26,837 bases of DNA from Deltaproteobacteria bacterium (GTDB taxonomy: Bacteria; Myxococcota_A; UBA9160; PR03), in the NCBI GenBank assembly GCA_018262315.1, contig JAGSPS010000002.1, positions 1 through 26,837 on the forward strand. The letters run 5' to 3'. The translations under genes were made by a program, and so were the position numbers. Positions 1 through 9,870 of the stretch are shown here, in pieces (position 1 is the stretch's first letter; every line of letters begins with the position of its first letter). The notes under the pieces are model-generated. The model saw only the letters and a list, made by a program, of their open reading frames with translations, was not told the DNA's origin and did no database searches.

Positions 1-2298
1 GGCGGTGTCGGCCGGATTCAGCGCGACGCGCAGGTACGCGAGGGCGTCCTTCACCTCGGCGCGCTCGTAGAAGCGCACGCCGCCGATGATCGAGTACGGA
101 ACGTTGTAGCGGAGCAGCTCTTCCTCGAAGGGCCGCGACTGCGCGTTGGTGCGGTAGAAGATCGCGAAGTCGCGCGGCGAACGATCCGCGCGCGCGCCGT
201 TCAGGATCTGTCGCACCACGAAGGCCGCTTCGGCGCGATCGTCGCCCGCTTCGAAGAAGCGCAACAGCTCGCCCTCGCCGCGCTCGGCGCGCAGCTTCAA
301 GCCCTTCGACGTCTCGTTGTGTGCCACCACCTGCGACGCGCCTTCGAGGATCGCCCGCGTCGAGCGGTAGTTGCTCTCGAGCTTCACGACCTGGGTGTCG
401 GGGTAATCGCGCTCGAAGTCGAGGATGTTGCGGACGTCGGCCCCGCGCCAGCCGTAGATCGAGTTGTGGACGAGCACACCGCCGGCCGAGAAGTTGCGCA
501 GGTCGTCCACCGAGAGGTCGTAGACGATTCCGTCGTAGCTCTCCGTGGAAACGGACTCGACGACGTCCTCGACCACCGCGTTGCCCTCCAGAACGGGCAC
601 GATCATACCGGCGTGAAGATGGGAAGCGGGTGTCAAGAAGAACGCCTTGCCCGGCGTCAGGCGTGCGCGCTTCACCATGTCGATGTCGCCCAGACCGCAG
701 ATCGAGCGCGCGAGTTCGAGTCCCTGGTCGTAGTCCTTGCGCGACGTTTCGATCCGCCACGTGCCGCGCTGACCAGCGCGCACCCCGAAGCGCGCCTGCG
801 CCTCCTCGCGCAGCGACGCATCGGAGCTGACGATCTGGACGCGGTGTTCGTGCCAGGGCCGCAGCGTGTGCGGCCGCGGCTCTCCGAACATCGTGAACCA
901 CACGACGCGCCTGCTGCTCGCTCCGCGCATCAACGCGTACGGACGGTGGTGGGGAAAGCGCGGATCGATGTCGAGGTCGCGCATCAGCCGTTCGGCGGCC
1001 GCATGGGTGTCGATCGCGCCGAAGAGCCGATCGATCCAATCCTGATCGATCGCCATCCGCCGTCCGCGCACATGGAAGACCATCGTGGGGATGCCGTAGC
1101 GAACCGAGAGGAGCTGCTCGTAGTAGCGGGCTTCGGCGCCGTCACTGCACGCGTGCAGGATCCAGATGGCGTCGGCGACCTCCTGATTGGTGCGGATCTG
1201 GATCCGGTTGGCGAGATCGCCGCTGCGGCGACTGCGCGCGCCGGCCGTGGTACCGATGCGGAAGCCTTTGTCGCGCTTCCACATCAGGTAGACGTAGTTC
1301 ATGCCGCGGACCGCATCGAGGCGCCCGAAGCAGACGTGATTGGGAGTCGCTTCCAGAACGCGGCCCGAACGCAGGCGGATGCGACACAGCGTTCCCTCGT
1401 GATGCCGCGTGGCGATCTTGGAGACGCGGGTGACGGCTGCCTTGCCCCAGCCCGACCCGGCGAGGATCGCGTCGCCCTCGCGGAGCGACTCGATCGGCTT
1501 CGGGCCGCTCGGCGTCGCGATCTCGGTATGCGGCGGAACGCACTGGTCGCCATCGCCAACGACACACAGATTCTTGTGTTCACTCGCGAGCTGGGTCACG
1601 AGCTGGTACTGGACGCGGTTGGTGTCCTGGTACTCGTCCACCAACACGTAGTTCCAGCGCCGGCGGTAGTGCGCGAGCACTTCGGGGAAGCGCTCGAAGA
1701 GCTGGGCGGTCTGCAGGATCAGGTCGCCGAAGTCGAGCGCGTTGGCTTCAGCGAGCAGGCGCTGATAGGTGGTGTAGAGCTCGGCGGCCTGCTCCGAGTC
1801 GAGGTCGTGGGCGGCTTCGGCCGCGCGCGCCGGCAGCCAGCCCTTGTTCTTCCACTGGTCGATGCGCCAACGCAGGCGGCGCGGGTCGTGGACCTTCGGG
1901 TCGAGGTCGTGGCGGCGCAGCGCTTCCTTCACCAATGACAGCGAGTCGTCCTCGTCGTAGATCACGAAGCCGCGCGAAAATCCGAGGTGGCCGGCGTCGC
2001 GGCGCAAGATGCGGACGCACGCGGAGTGGAAGGTAGTGACCCAGAGGCCCTGCGCGGCGGGGCCGAGCAGCTTCTCGACACGCTCGCGCATTTCCCCCGC
2101 GGCCTTGTTGGTGAAGGTGACGGCGAGGATCTGTTCGGCCGGGATGCCGCACGCGCCGATCAGATAGGCGATGCGGTGCACGAGCACGCGCGTCTTGCCG
2201 CTGCCCGCGCCCGCGAGGATCAGCAGCGGGCCCTCGGTGATCTCGACGGCGCGGCGCTGCTCCGGGTTGAGTCCCTCGAGAATCGTCTCGGCGAACAC
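1..2298 (-). CDS. uvrD: UvrD/PcrA-type SF1A DNA helicase, intein-containing, 3' end outside window
   Basis: ATP-dependent 3'-5' DNA helicase of the UvrD/Rep/PcrA family (nucleotide excision and mismatch repair, replication restart). The GTG at 2298 is chosen because it gives MFAETILEGLNPEQRRAV, the usual family N-terminus (Q motif, LNPEQ), and a GGAG lies 11 nt upstream. Visible in order: Walker A LAGAGSGKT at residues 33-41, motif Ia AVTFTNKAAGEM, TTFHSACVRIL, Walker B VDEYQDTN, then motif III split as VVGDGDQ / SIYGWRGAD by the intein at 463-1542. After it come motif IV (LESNYRST) and FYRTNAQSRPFEEELLR. The helicase sequence present is 252 residues before and 154 after the intein; about 250-300 more C-terminal residues should lie beyond base 1. 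It is transcribed away from the TMTC-like gene, with 111 bp between the two starts. Function depends on protein splicing, because the insertion breaks motif III. Whether it is UvrD or PcrA cannot be decided from this part. Confidence 0.95.
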   Translation of the reverse strand, partial: MFAETILEGLNPEQRRAVEITEGPLLILAGAGSGKTRVLVHRIAYLIGACGIPAEQILAVTFTNKAAGEMRERVEKLLGPAAQGLWVTTFHSACVRILRRDAGHLGFSRGFVIYDEDDSLSLVKEALRRHDLDPKVHDPRRLRWRIDQWKNKGWLPARAAEAAHDLDSEQAAELYTTYQRLLAEANALDFGDLILQTAQLFERFPEVLAHYRRRWNYVLVDEYQDTNRVQYQLVTQLASEHKNLCVVGDGDQCVPPHTEIATPSGPKPIESLREGDAILAGSGWGKAAVTRVSKIATRHHEGTLCRIRLRSGRVLEATPNHVCFGRLDAVRGMNYVYLMWKRDKGFRIGTTAGARSRRSGDLANRIQIRTNQEVADAIWILHACSDGAEARYYEQLLSVRYGIPTMVFHVRGRRMAIDQDWIDRLFGAIDTHAAAERLMRDLDIDPRFPHHRPYALMRGASSRRVVWFTMFGEPRPHTLRPWHEHRVQIVSSDASLREEAQARFGVRAGQRGTWRIETSRKDYDQGLELARSICGLGDIDMVKRARLTPGKAFFLTPASHLHAGMIVPVLEGNAVVEDVVESVSTESYDGIVYDLSVDDLRNFSAGGVLVHNSIYGWRGADVRNILDFERDYPDTQVVKLESNYRSTRAILEGASQVVAHNETSKGLKLRAERGEGELLRFFEAGDDRAEAAFVVRQILNGARADRSPRDFAIFYRTNAQSRPFEEELLRYNVPYSIIGGVRFYERAEVKDALAYLRVALNPADTA
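463..1542 (-). mobile_element. Intein (360 aa) inserted in motif III of the helicase
   Basis: An in-frame 1080-bp insertion lies between Gln and Ser of the helicase motif GDGDQ-SIYGWRGA. The first residue is Cys (CVPPHTEIATPSG, block A). Block B has a T-x-x-H motif (ATPNHVCF, T67 and H70). The C-terminal blocks read YDGIVYDLSVDDLRNFSAGG and end in V-H-N followed by the +1 Ser of the helicase. These are the residues of a class 1 cis-splicing intein: Cys1, block B His70, penultimate His359, terminal Asn360 and Ser+1. The central part, about residues 80-320, is not splicing domain. It contains YVYLM (83-87), then FRIGTT (94-99), an Arg-rich stretch, WILHA (127-131) and EARYYEQLLSVRYGIPT (137-153), an order reminiscent of GIY-YIG nucleases; no LAGLIDADG motif is seen. 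The exact splice ends follow from the flanking helicase motif, so the limits are firm. Confidence 0.93.
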
Positions 2299-2409
2299 GT
2301 GCGCCGTTTCTCCGTAGACCAGCGGCCAAAATAAGGGCGGACCGACAACGTAGCCGCACCGCGCGGCCACCGGAAGCGCAGCGATGCGCGGCGGCTATCG
2401 TCCTGCGCC

Positions 2410-4647
2410 GTGGCAGCGGAACGCCGGCGCCTGCTCGTCGCCGCGCTCGTCTTCGTCGCGGCGCTCTGGGTCTACGCGCCCGTTCGCCAACTCGGTTTCG
2501 TCGATTACGACGACGACGTCTACGTGACCGAGAATCCGCACCTGGCCGACGGCTTCGGCTGGGACGACGTGCGGCGCGCCTTCGCGGAGCCCTACGAGAC
2601 CAACTGGATCCCGCTCACGTGGATCTCGCTCGGCGTCGACCGGGCGCTCTATGGCACCTCGCCCACCGGCTACCACGTGACCAATGCGCTGCTGCACGCC
2701 GCGAGCGCGGCCCTGCTCTGCGTTGCGCTCGCGAACGCGACGGGCGCGCTCGCACCGGCGGCCTTCGTGGCTGCGCTGTTCGCCGTGCACCCGTTGCGGG
2801 TCGAGTCGGTCGCCTGGGTGAGCGAGCGCAAGGATGTCCTTTCGGGCTTCTTCTTCGTGCTCACGCTGCTCGCCTGGGTGGCCTGGGCGCGGCGACCGGG
2901 CGTCGCGCGCTACGGCGCCGTACTCGTCGCCTTCTCGGCGGGACTGCTCGCGAAAGCGGTCGGTGTGACGCTGCCGTTCGTGCTGTTGCTGCTCGACTTC
3001 TGGCCGCTCGCGCGCCACCACCCGCTGGCCCGTATTGGCTCGCCGCCGTACGCTGGCGAGCGGAAGCATCGCGTCGGTCGGCTGCTGCTCGAAAAGGTCC
3101 CGCTGCTGGGGATCGCAGCGGCCATCGCATTCGTCACGCTCTCTGTGCAGCAGCAGCGCGGCGCGACCGCGTGGTTCGCGGAACTGCCGCTGCAGTCGCG
3201 CGTCGAAAACGCGGTCGTCTCGACCGCCTGGTACGCGCAGAAGACCTTCTGGCCGACCGAACTCGCGGTGTTCTATCCGCACCCAGGCGCGGAAATTCCC
3301 GCCGACGCCGTCGGGCGCGCGCTGTTTGCGCTGCTCGCCGCCTCGCTGCTCGCGCTGGCGCTGGCCCGACGCCGGCCCTGGTTGCTGGTGGGATGGCTGT
3401 GGTTCCTCGGCATGCTCGTCCCGATGCTCGGCTTGGTGCAGGTGGGAATGCAGTCGCGCGCCGACCGCTACGCCTACCTGCCCGTGATCGGCCTCCAGAT
3501 CGCAGTCGCGTGGGAGGCATGGGCGTGGCTCGGCGGCCGGCGCGCGGGGCGCGCGGTCGCGGCCGTCGTCGCGGGCGCCGTGCTCGTGGCGCTCAGCGTC
3601 GCGACGCGCGGGCAGCTCGCGACGTGGCGCGATACCACGACGCTCTTCGAGCAAGCGCTGCGAACGACGCGCGACAACTTCATCGCCCACGACAAGCTCG
3701 GCCGCGCCTATCTTCGCGCGGGCGACTTCGACGGTGCGATCGAGCAACTGAGCGCGGCGCTGCGCATCGAGCCGGGTTGGCCCGAGCCACGCGCGAGTCT
3801 CGGCGAGGCGCTGCTGCGCAAGGGTCGCGTCGACGAGGCGATCTGGAATTGCCGCGAGGCCGTACGCCTCGATCCCGCGAGCGTCGGATTGCGCGTGCAC
3901 CTCGCGCACATCTTGCTCGGCGCTGGCTGGGTCGACGACGCGATCCTCGAACTCCGTGAAGCGCTGCGCCGTGACGACGGCCTACGCGCCGCGCGCATCC
4001 ACGGTCTGCTCGGCCTGGCGCTCGCCCGGCGCGGCGACACCGCGCGCGCCATGGCGCAGCTGCAGCAGGCGATCGAACTCGACCCGAGCGCCGCGACGCC
4101 GCGCGCCAATCTCGGCGCCCTGCTGCTCCAACAGGGCGACGCAGTGGGTGCGGAACGCGAGTTGCGCGCCGCGCTCGGCGCAGCCGCCGGGCAAGCGGAA
4201 CTGCACAGCGCTCTCGGCGACGCGCTGCGAAGCCAGGGTCGCGACGCCGAGGCGATCGGGGAATACCGCGCGGCATTGCGGGCGCAGCCGCACCAGCAGG
4301 GTGCCGCGAACAACCTCGCGTGGCTGCTCGCGGCCGCTGCCGATCCCGCGCTGCGCGCACCCGACGAAGCGTTGCGCTGGGCCGACGTGGCCGCGGCTGC
4401 GACGCAGCACCGCGACGCGTCGGTGCTCGACACGCTCGCCGTGAGCCAGGCCGCGGTGGGCCGCTTCGCCGAAGCCGTCGAGACGCTCGATCTGGCGCTC
4501 GCACTGGTGCCGGCCGACCCAAATGACCCGCGTGCGAATGACCAGCATGCGGGCGACCCGCGCGCGGGGGAACAGCGCGCGCGAATGCTGGAACGGCGCG
4601 CGCTCTTCGCCGCGGAGCGCCCCTACGTGGAAGCGCCGCGGCGTTAG
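2410..4647 (+). CDS. TMTC-like multi-pass membrane protein with C-terminal TPR repeats
   Basis: A 745-residue protein. Residues about 1-400 form a polytopic membrane domain. A first hydrophobic segment (about 8-23) is followed by an acidic loop GFVDYDDDVYV (29-39), then NWIPLTWISLGVDRALYG and the strongly conserved HPLRVESVAWVSERKDVLSG (127-146), typical of bacterial relatives of TMTC O-mannosyltransferases (GT-C fold; the acidic residues near the first membrane segment are expected to be catalytic). Residues about 420-690 are tandem TPRs (for example AHDKLGRAYLRAGDFDGAIE and AELHSALGDALRSQGRDAEA). The likely role is glycosyl transfer from a lipid-linked sugar to an exported substrate, with TPRs mediating protein contacts; donor and acceptor cannot be read from sequence. 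The GTG at 2410 is chosen as the nearest start to the first membrane segment. No clear SD is present; a TATCGT hexamer lies 8 nt upstream. It converges on glmS. Confidence 0.85.
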   Translation: MAAERRRLLVAALVFVAALWVYAPVRQLGFVDYDDDVYVTENPHLADGFGWDDVRRAFAEPYETNWIPLTWISLGVDRALYGTSPTGYHVTNALLHAASAALLCVALANATGALAPAAFVAALFAVHPLRVESVAWVSERKDVLSGFFFVLTLLAWVAWARRPGVARYGAVLVAFSAGLLAKAVGVTLPFVLLLLDFWPLARHHPLARIGSPPYAGERKHRVGRLLLEKVPLLGIAAAIAFVTLSVQQQRGATAWFAELPLQSRVENAVVSTAWYAQKTFWPTELAVFYPHPGAEIPADAVGRALFALLAASLLALALARRRPWLLVGWLWFLGMLVPMLGLVQVGMQSRADRYAYLPVIGLQIAVAWEAWAWLGGRRAGRAVAAVVAGAVLVALSVATRGQLATWRDTTTLFEQALRTTRDNFIAHDKLGRAYLRAGDFDGAIEQLSAALRIEPGWPEPRASLGEALLRKGRVDEAIWNCREAVRLDPASVGLRVHLAHILLGAGWVDDAILELREALRRDDGLRAARIHGLLGLALARRGDTARAMAQLQQAIELDPSAATPRANLGALLLQQGDAVGAERELRAALGAAAGQAELHSALGDALRSQGRDAEAIGEYRAALRAQPHQQGAANNLAWLLAAAADPALRAPDEALRWADVAAAATQHRDASVLDTLAVSQAAVGRFAEAVETLDLALALVPADPNDPRANDQHAGDPRAGEQRARMLERRALFAAERPYVEAPRR

Positions 4648-4679
4648 CGTTCGTGGCCCTCGCTCGGCTCCGCCTCGCT

Positions 4680-4702
4680 GCACGGCACCCGCGCTGCCGT
4701 GC
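4680..4702. terminator. GC-rich hairpin between convergent genes
   Basis: An 8-bp perfect stem (GCACGGCA / TGCCGTGC) with a 7-nt loop lies in the 60-bp gap between the stops of the TMTC-like gene and glmS. There is no T-run on either side, so it is at best a weak bidirectional terminator. Confidence 0.35.
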
Positions 4703-4707
4703 GTGGG

Positions 4708-6552
<1,845 letters not shown>

Positions 6553-6558
6553 GGGTCG

Positions 6559-7911
6559 CTACTCCTTTGGATGGTGCTTGCCGGAGCCCTTGCTCTTGCG
6601 GCGTAAGCGCCATCCCTCGACGTTGCGCTGCTTCGCACGAGCGACGGCGAGCGCGTCCTTCGGAACGGATTCGGTGATCGTCGAACCGGCCGCTACGAAA
6701 GCGTTCTGCGCGACGGTGACCGGGGCAATCAGGTTCGCGTTGCAGCCGATGAAGGCCTTCTCCTCGACGCGGGTGCGGTGCTTGTCGATGCCGTCGTAGT
6801 TCACGACGATCGAGCCGCAGCCGAAACTCGCGCCGGCGCCGACGTCGGCGTCGCCGATGTACGAGAGGTGGTCGGCCTTCACGCCCGCGCCGATCTGGCT
6901 GTTCTTCAACTCGACGAAGTTCCCGATCCGAACGCCCTTGCCGATTCGGTTGCCGGGGCGCAGGTGCGCGCAGGGGCCCAGCACCACGTCGTCGCCGATT
7001 TCCGAGGACTCGACGACCGTGTGCGCCCGGAGCGTGCAGCGCTCGCCGATGCGTGTCGGTCCCTGGATCACGCAGCCCGGCTCGATCACGGTGTCGCGGC
7101 CGATCTGCACGCCCCAATCGAGATAGGTCGCGTCGGGGTCGATCAGCGTGACGCCCTCGTCCATCACGCGCTGCGCGGTGCGACGCCGCAACACCGCGGT
7201 GGCGCGCGCCAGCTCGGCGCGCGAGTTGATGCCGAGCGCCTCGTCCGCGTCGCCGGTCGGCACCGCGTCGATCGCGCGGCCGTCGCGGACGGCGATCGCG
7301 ACGATGTCGGTGAGGTAGATCTCGCCCTGGGCGTTCTTGTCGTCGACCTGGTCGAGCGCCTTCCACAGGAACTCGGCGTCGACGAGGTAGGTGCCGGTGT
7401 TGCCTTCCTGGATGCGCAACTCGTCGGGCGTCGCGTCGGTCATCTCGACGATCCGCACGACCCGCCCGCGCGCGTCGCGCACGATGCGACCCGGCAGCGG
7501 TTCGAGCGCCGAGAGAATCAGCAGGTCGACGCCGCGCGCGGCCTTCTCGGTGCGCATGCGCTCGATCGTTTCGGCGCGCAGCAGCGGCGTGTCGCCGTAG
7601 AGGATCAGCACGTCGCCGCGGAAGCCGTCGAGCGCTGCGCGCGTGGTCATCATCGCGTGGCCGGTACCGCGGCGTTCGGTCTGCTCCACGAAGGTGGCGC
7701 GGCCGGCGAAGGTCTCGCAGACACGCTCGCTGTCACGGCCGACCACGACGACGAGTCGCTCGGGCGCCAGCGCTTCGGCGATCTCGATCGGGTAGGCGAG
7801 CATCGGCCGCCCGCACAGCTCGTGGAGGACCTTCACGAGCCCCGACTTCATCCGTTTGCCCTGGCCGGCCGCGAGAATCACGACGGCGAGGGCGCGCTCG
7901 TTCGCGGTCAT
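6559..7911 (-). CDS. glmU: Bifunctional UDP-N-acetylglucosamine pyrophosphorylase / glucosamine-1-phosphate N-acetyltransferase
   Basis: Catalyses the last two steps to UDP-GlcNAc: acetylation of GlcN-1-P and uridylyl transfer. The 450-residue length is normal. The N-terminal nucleotidyltransferase domain (about 1-240) shows VVILAAGQGKRMKS, the nucleotide-binding loop, then VEQTERRGTGHAMMTTR and LILYGDTPLLRAETI. The C-terminal part is a left-handed beta helix of hexapeptide repeats (about 255-440), including LRPGNRIGKGVRIGNFVELK, ADHLSYIGDADVG (its His corresponds to the catalytic His of E. coli GlmU) and VVNYDGIDKHRTRVEEKAFI. The ATG at 7911 is chosen because MTANERALAVVILAAGQG is the family start and AGGAGA lies 4 nt upstream; the frame stays open far upstream but that part is not family sequence. 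First gene of the glmU-glmS operon, divergent from hflX. Confidence 0.97.
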   Translation of the reverse strand: MTANERALAVVILAAGQGKRMKSGLVKVLHELCGRPMLAYPIEIAEALAPERLVVVVGRDSERVCETFAGRATFVEQTERRGTGHAMMTTRAALDGFRGDVLILYGDTPLLRAETIERMRTEKAARGVDLLILSALEPLPGRIVRDARGRVVRIVEMTDATPDELRIQEGNTGTYLVDAEFLWKALDQVDDKNAQGEIYLTDIVAIAVRDGRAIDAVPTGDADEALGINSRAELARATAVLRRRTAQRVMDEGVTLIDPDATYLDWGVQIGRDTVIEPGCVIQGPTRIGERCTLRAHTVVESSEIGDDVVLGPCAHLRPGNRIGKGVRIGNFVELKNSQIGAGVKADHLSYIGDADVGAGASFGCGSIVVNYDGIDKHRTRVEEKAFIGCNANLIAPVTVAQNAFVAAGSTITESVPKDALAVARAKQRNVEGWRLRRKSKGSGKHHPKE

Positions 7912-8056
7912 GGCGTCTCCTATCGGTCCTGGATCGGGCGAAGCTGACGGGGATTCGCCGCTGTGTTGCCTCGCGCTTGCAGGCCGCCCTGGCGGAACTC
8001 GGCAGGTTAGTCCCTGATGGGGATGCGCAACCAGGCATCGACCGGCTGCGCATCCG

Positions 8057-9865
8057 TTGCCGGTTCCGCAAAGCTCGCACGACCCGACATGCCCCGCAGG
8101 GGCCGCAAGCCGACGAGGGGGTTGGCCTTGGGCTACGTTCGTCCATCGAGGAGACCGAGGCATCCAGATCTTCGGCAACACGCAAGGCCTCAAGGCCAGC
8201 CAGGTTCGAGCCCTCGAGCGTCTGTATCGGCGCCGGCTCCCTGGTGGCCGTCTCGTCACCCAGGAATTTGCGCGTGAACTCACCGAGGTCTCGCATGAGA
8301 TCGGGCGCGAGGTGGGTGTCCTCGTCGATCGACGCGGTGCCGTCACGCACGCGATGGTGGGCAGCAGATCCGCGATCGAGATGCCCGAGTGGGGGCGCTT
8401 GCGCGCGGGTCAGGGACGCCTGCGCGGACTCCGCTGCGTCCACACCTTCCTCGGCGACGAGCCGTTGACCCACGACGACCTGACCGACCTCGCCAAACTC
8501 CGCCTCGACGCGATGGTGACGCTCGGGATGGACGCGTCCGGTATGCCGACCGACGCGCACGTCGCGCACCTGCGTCCCGCCCGGCTGGACGGCACCGTGG
8601 TCGAGCGCATGCCGCCGCGTCCGCCGGCGCTGCTCGACCTCGATTTCGAGGACTGGATCGGTGCGCTCGAAGAAGAGCTGGCCCGTACCGCGCGCACCCG
8701 CACGATCGGCTCGGGCGATCGCGCCGTCCTGGTGGCGGTGAGCGCCGGTCGCCCGCGACACGACACCGAGCAGTCCGTCGCCGAACTGCGCGAGTTGGCG
8801 CGTTCGGCAGACGTCGAGATTGCGGACGTGCTGATGCAGGTGCGGCCGCAGATCGATCCGCGCACGGTCGTCGGTTCGGGGCGCCTCGAAGACCTCGTCG
8901 TGCTGGCCTTCCAACACGACGCCGACCTCGTGATCTTCGACCACGATCTATCGCCCGCACAGGCACGCAACATCGCCGAGCGGCTCGAACTGCGCGTGAT
9001 CGACCGCACGCAGCTGATCCTCGACATCTTCGCCCAACGCGCGCGCTCGCGAGACGGCAAGTTGCAGGTCGAGCTGGCGCAACTGAAGTACCGACTGCCG
9101 CGACTCGCCCAGCGCGACGAAGGGCTGTCGCGACTCGGCGGTGGCATCGGGGGGCGCGGCCCCGGCGAGCAGCGCCTCGAAGTCGATCGCCGACGCGTGC
9201 GCGAGCGCATCGCGCGGCTCGAGCGCGAGCTCGCGAACCTGCGCCGCGATCGCGAAGGTCGCCGCAGCCGGCGCAAGCGGCGCGGTGTGCCGGTGCTCTC
9301 GATCGTGGGCTACACGAACGCCGGAAAGAGCACGCTGCTGCGCGCGCTGACGCACGCCGACGTCCTCATCGAGGACAAGCTCTTCGCGACGCTCGACCCG
9401 ACGTCGCGTCGCCTGCGCTTCCCGCGCGAGCGCGAGGTGATCGTCACCGACACGGTGGGCTTCATCCGCGATCTGCCCGAAGACCTGAAGGAAGCGTTCC
9501 GCGCGACGCTGGAAGAGCTGCACGATGCCGACGTCTTCCTGCACGTCGTCGACGCATCGGCGCCGGATTTCGAGCGCCGCATCGCGACGGTACGGCGCGT
9601 GCTCGAAGAGATGCGCCTCGGCGACACGCCCGAACTGCTGGTGTTCAATCAGAGCGATCGACTCGAAGCGGGCGCCGCCGAGGCGATCGCCGCACGCGCC
9701 GGTGGCGTCGCGGTCTCGGCACTGCGCGGACTCGGGTTGCGCGAACTGCTCGAGCACGTGGAGAATACGGTCTGGCGAGAGTCGGTGTCGGAGCGCACCC
9801 GCGACCGCCTGACGTCGCTGGCGGGCGACGACGAAGCACCGATCCAGGCCGTGGGGGGAGCATAA
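8057..9865 (+). CDS. hflX: GTPase HflX
   Basis: Ribosome-associated GTPase that splits stalled 70S ribosomes, notably in heat stress. The family sequence begins at FGNTQGLKASQVRALERLYRRR; the long N-terminal region is the type seen in deltaproteobacterial HflX. It contains QVRPQIDPRTVVGSGRLEDL and DLVIFDHDLSPAQARNI (HflX N-domain), DRTQLILDIFAQRARSRDGK, the glycine-rich GGGIGGRGPGEQRLE and a coiled-coil linker. The G domain has G1 GYTNAGKST, G3 DTVGFIRDLP, G4 NQSD (consensus NKxD, so Lys is replaced by Gln) and G5 VSAL. Start uncertain: the only canonical in-frame start upstream of the family sequence is TTG at 8057, giving 35 unconvincing residues, whereas a strong GAGGAG (8148-8153) stands 8 nt before an ATC at 8162 where the family homology begins. 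The gene ends 5 bp before the ketoacyl synthase start, so the two are likely co-transcribed. Confidence 0.95.
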   Translation: MPVPQSSHDPTCPAGAASRRGGWPWATFVHRGDRGIQIFGNTQGLKASQVRALERLYRRRLPGGRLVTQEFARELTEVSHEIGREVGVLVDRRGAVTHAMVGSRSAIEMPEWGRLRAGQGRLRGLRCVHTFLGDEPLTHDDLTDLAKLRLDAMVTLGMDASGMPTDAHVAHLRPARLDGTVVERMPPRPPALLDLDFEDWIGALEEELARTARTRTIGSGDRAVLVAVSAGRPRHDTEQSVAELRELARSADVEIADVLMQVRPQIDPRTVVGSGRLEDLVVLAFQHDADLVIFDHDLSPAQARNIAERLELRVIDRTQLILDIFAQRARSRDGKLQVELAQLKYRLPRLAQRDEGLSRLGGGIGGRGPGEQRLEVDRRRVRERIARLERELANLRRDREGRRSRRKRRGVPVLSIVGYTNAGKSTLLRALTHADVLIEDKLFATLDPTSRRLRFPREREVIVTDTVGFIRDLPEDLKEAFRATLEELHDADVFLHVVDASAPDFERRIATVRRVLEEMRLGDTPELLVFNQSDRLEAGAAEAIAARAGGVAVSALRGLGLRELLEHVENTVWRESVSERTRDRLTSLAGDDEAPIQAVGGA

Positions 9866-9870
9866 CGACG

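Noticed and set aside
463..1542. Possibility that the helicase is a frameshifted or broken gene
   Set aside because: The insertion is an exact multiple of three, both helicase parts stay in frame, and splice-junction residues are intact.
319..1938. Long open frame on the plus strand opposite the helicase
   Set aside because: Typical GC-rich shadow: composition is Arg/Val/His-rich without family motifs, and the opposite strand encodes conserved helicase and intein motifs.
6553..6558. glmS ribozyme upstream of glmS
   Set aside because: Only 6 bp separate glmU and glmS and the region upstream is coding, leaving no room for the ribozyme.
7912..8056. Possible small gene or ncRNA between glmU and hflX
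   Set aside because: No consistent start/SD, motif or strong structure beyond the glmU ribosome-binding site; treated as a divergent promoter region.
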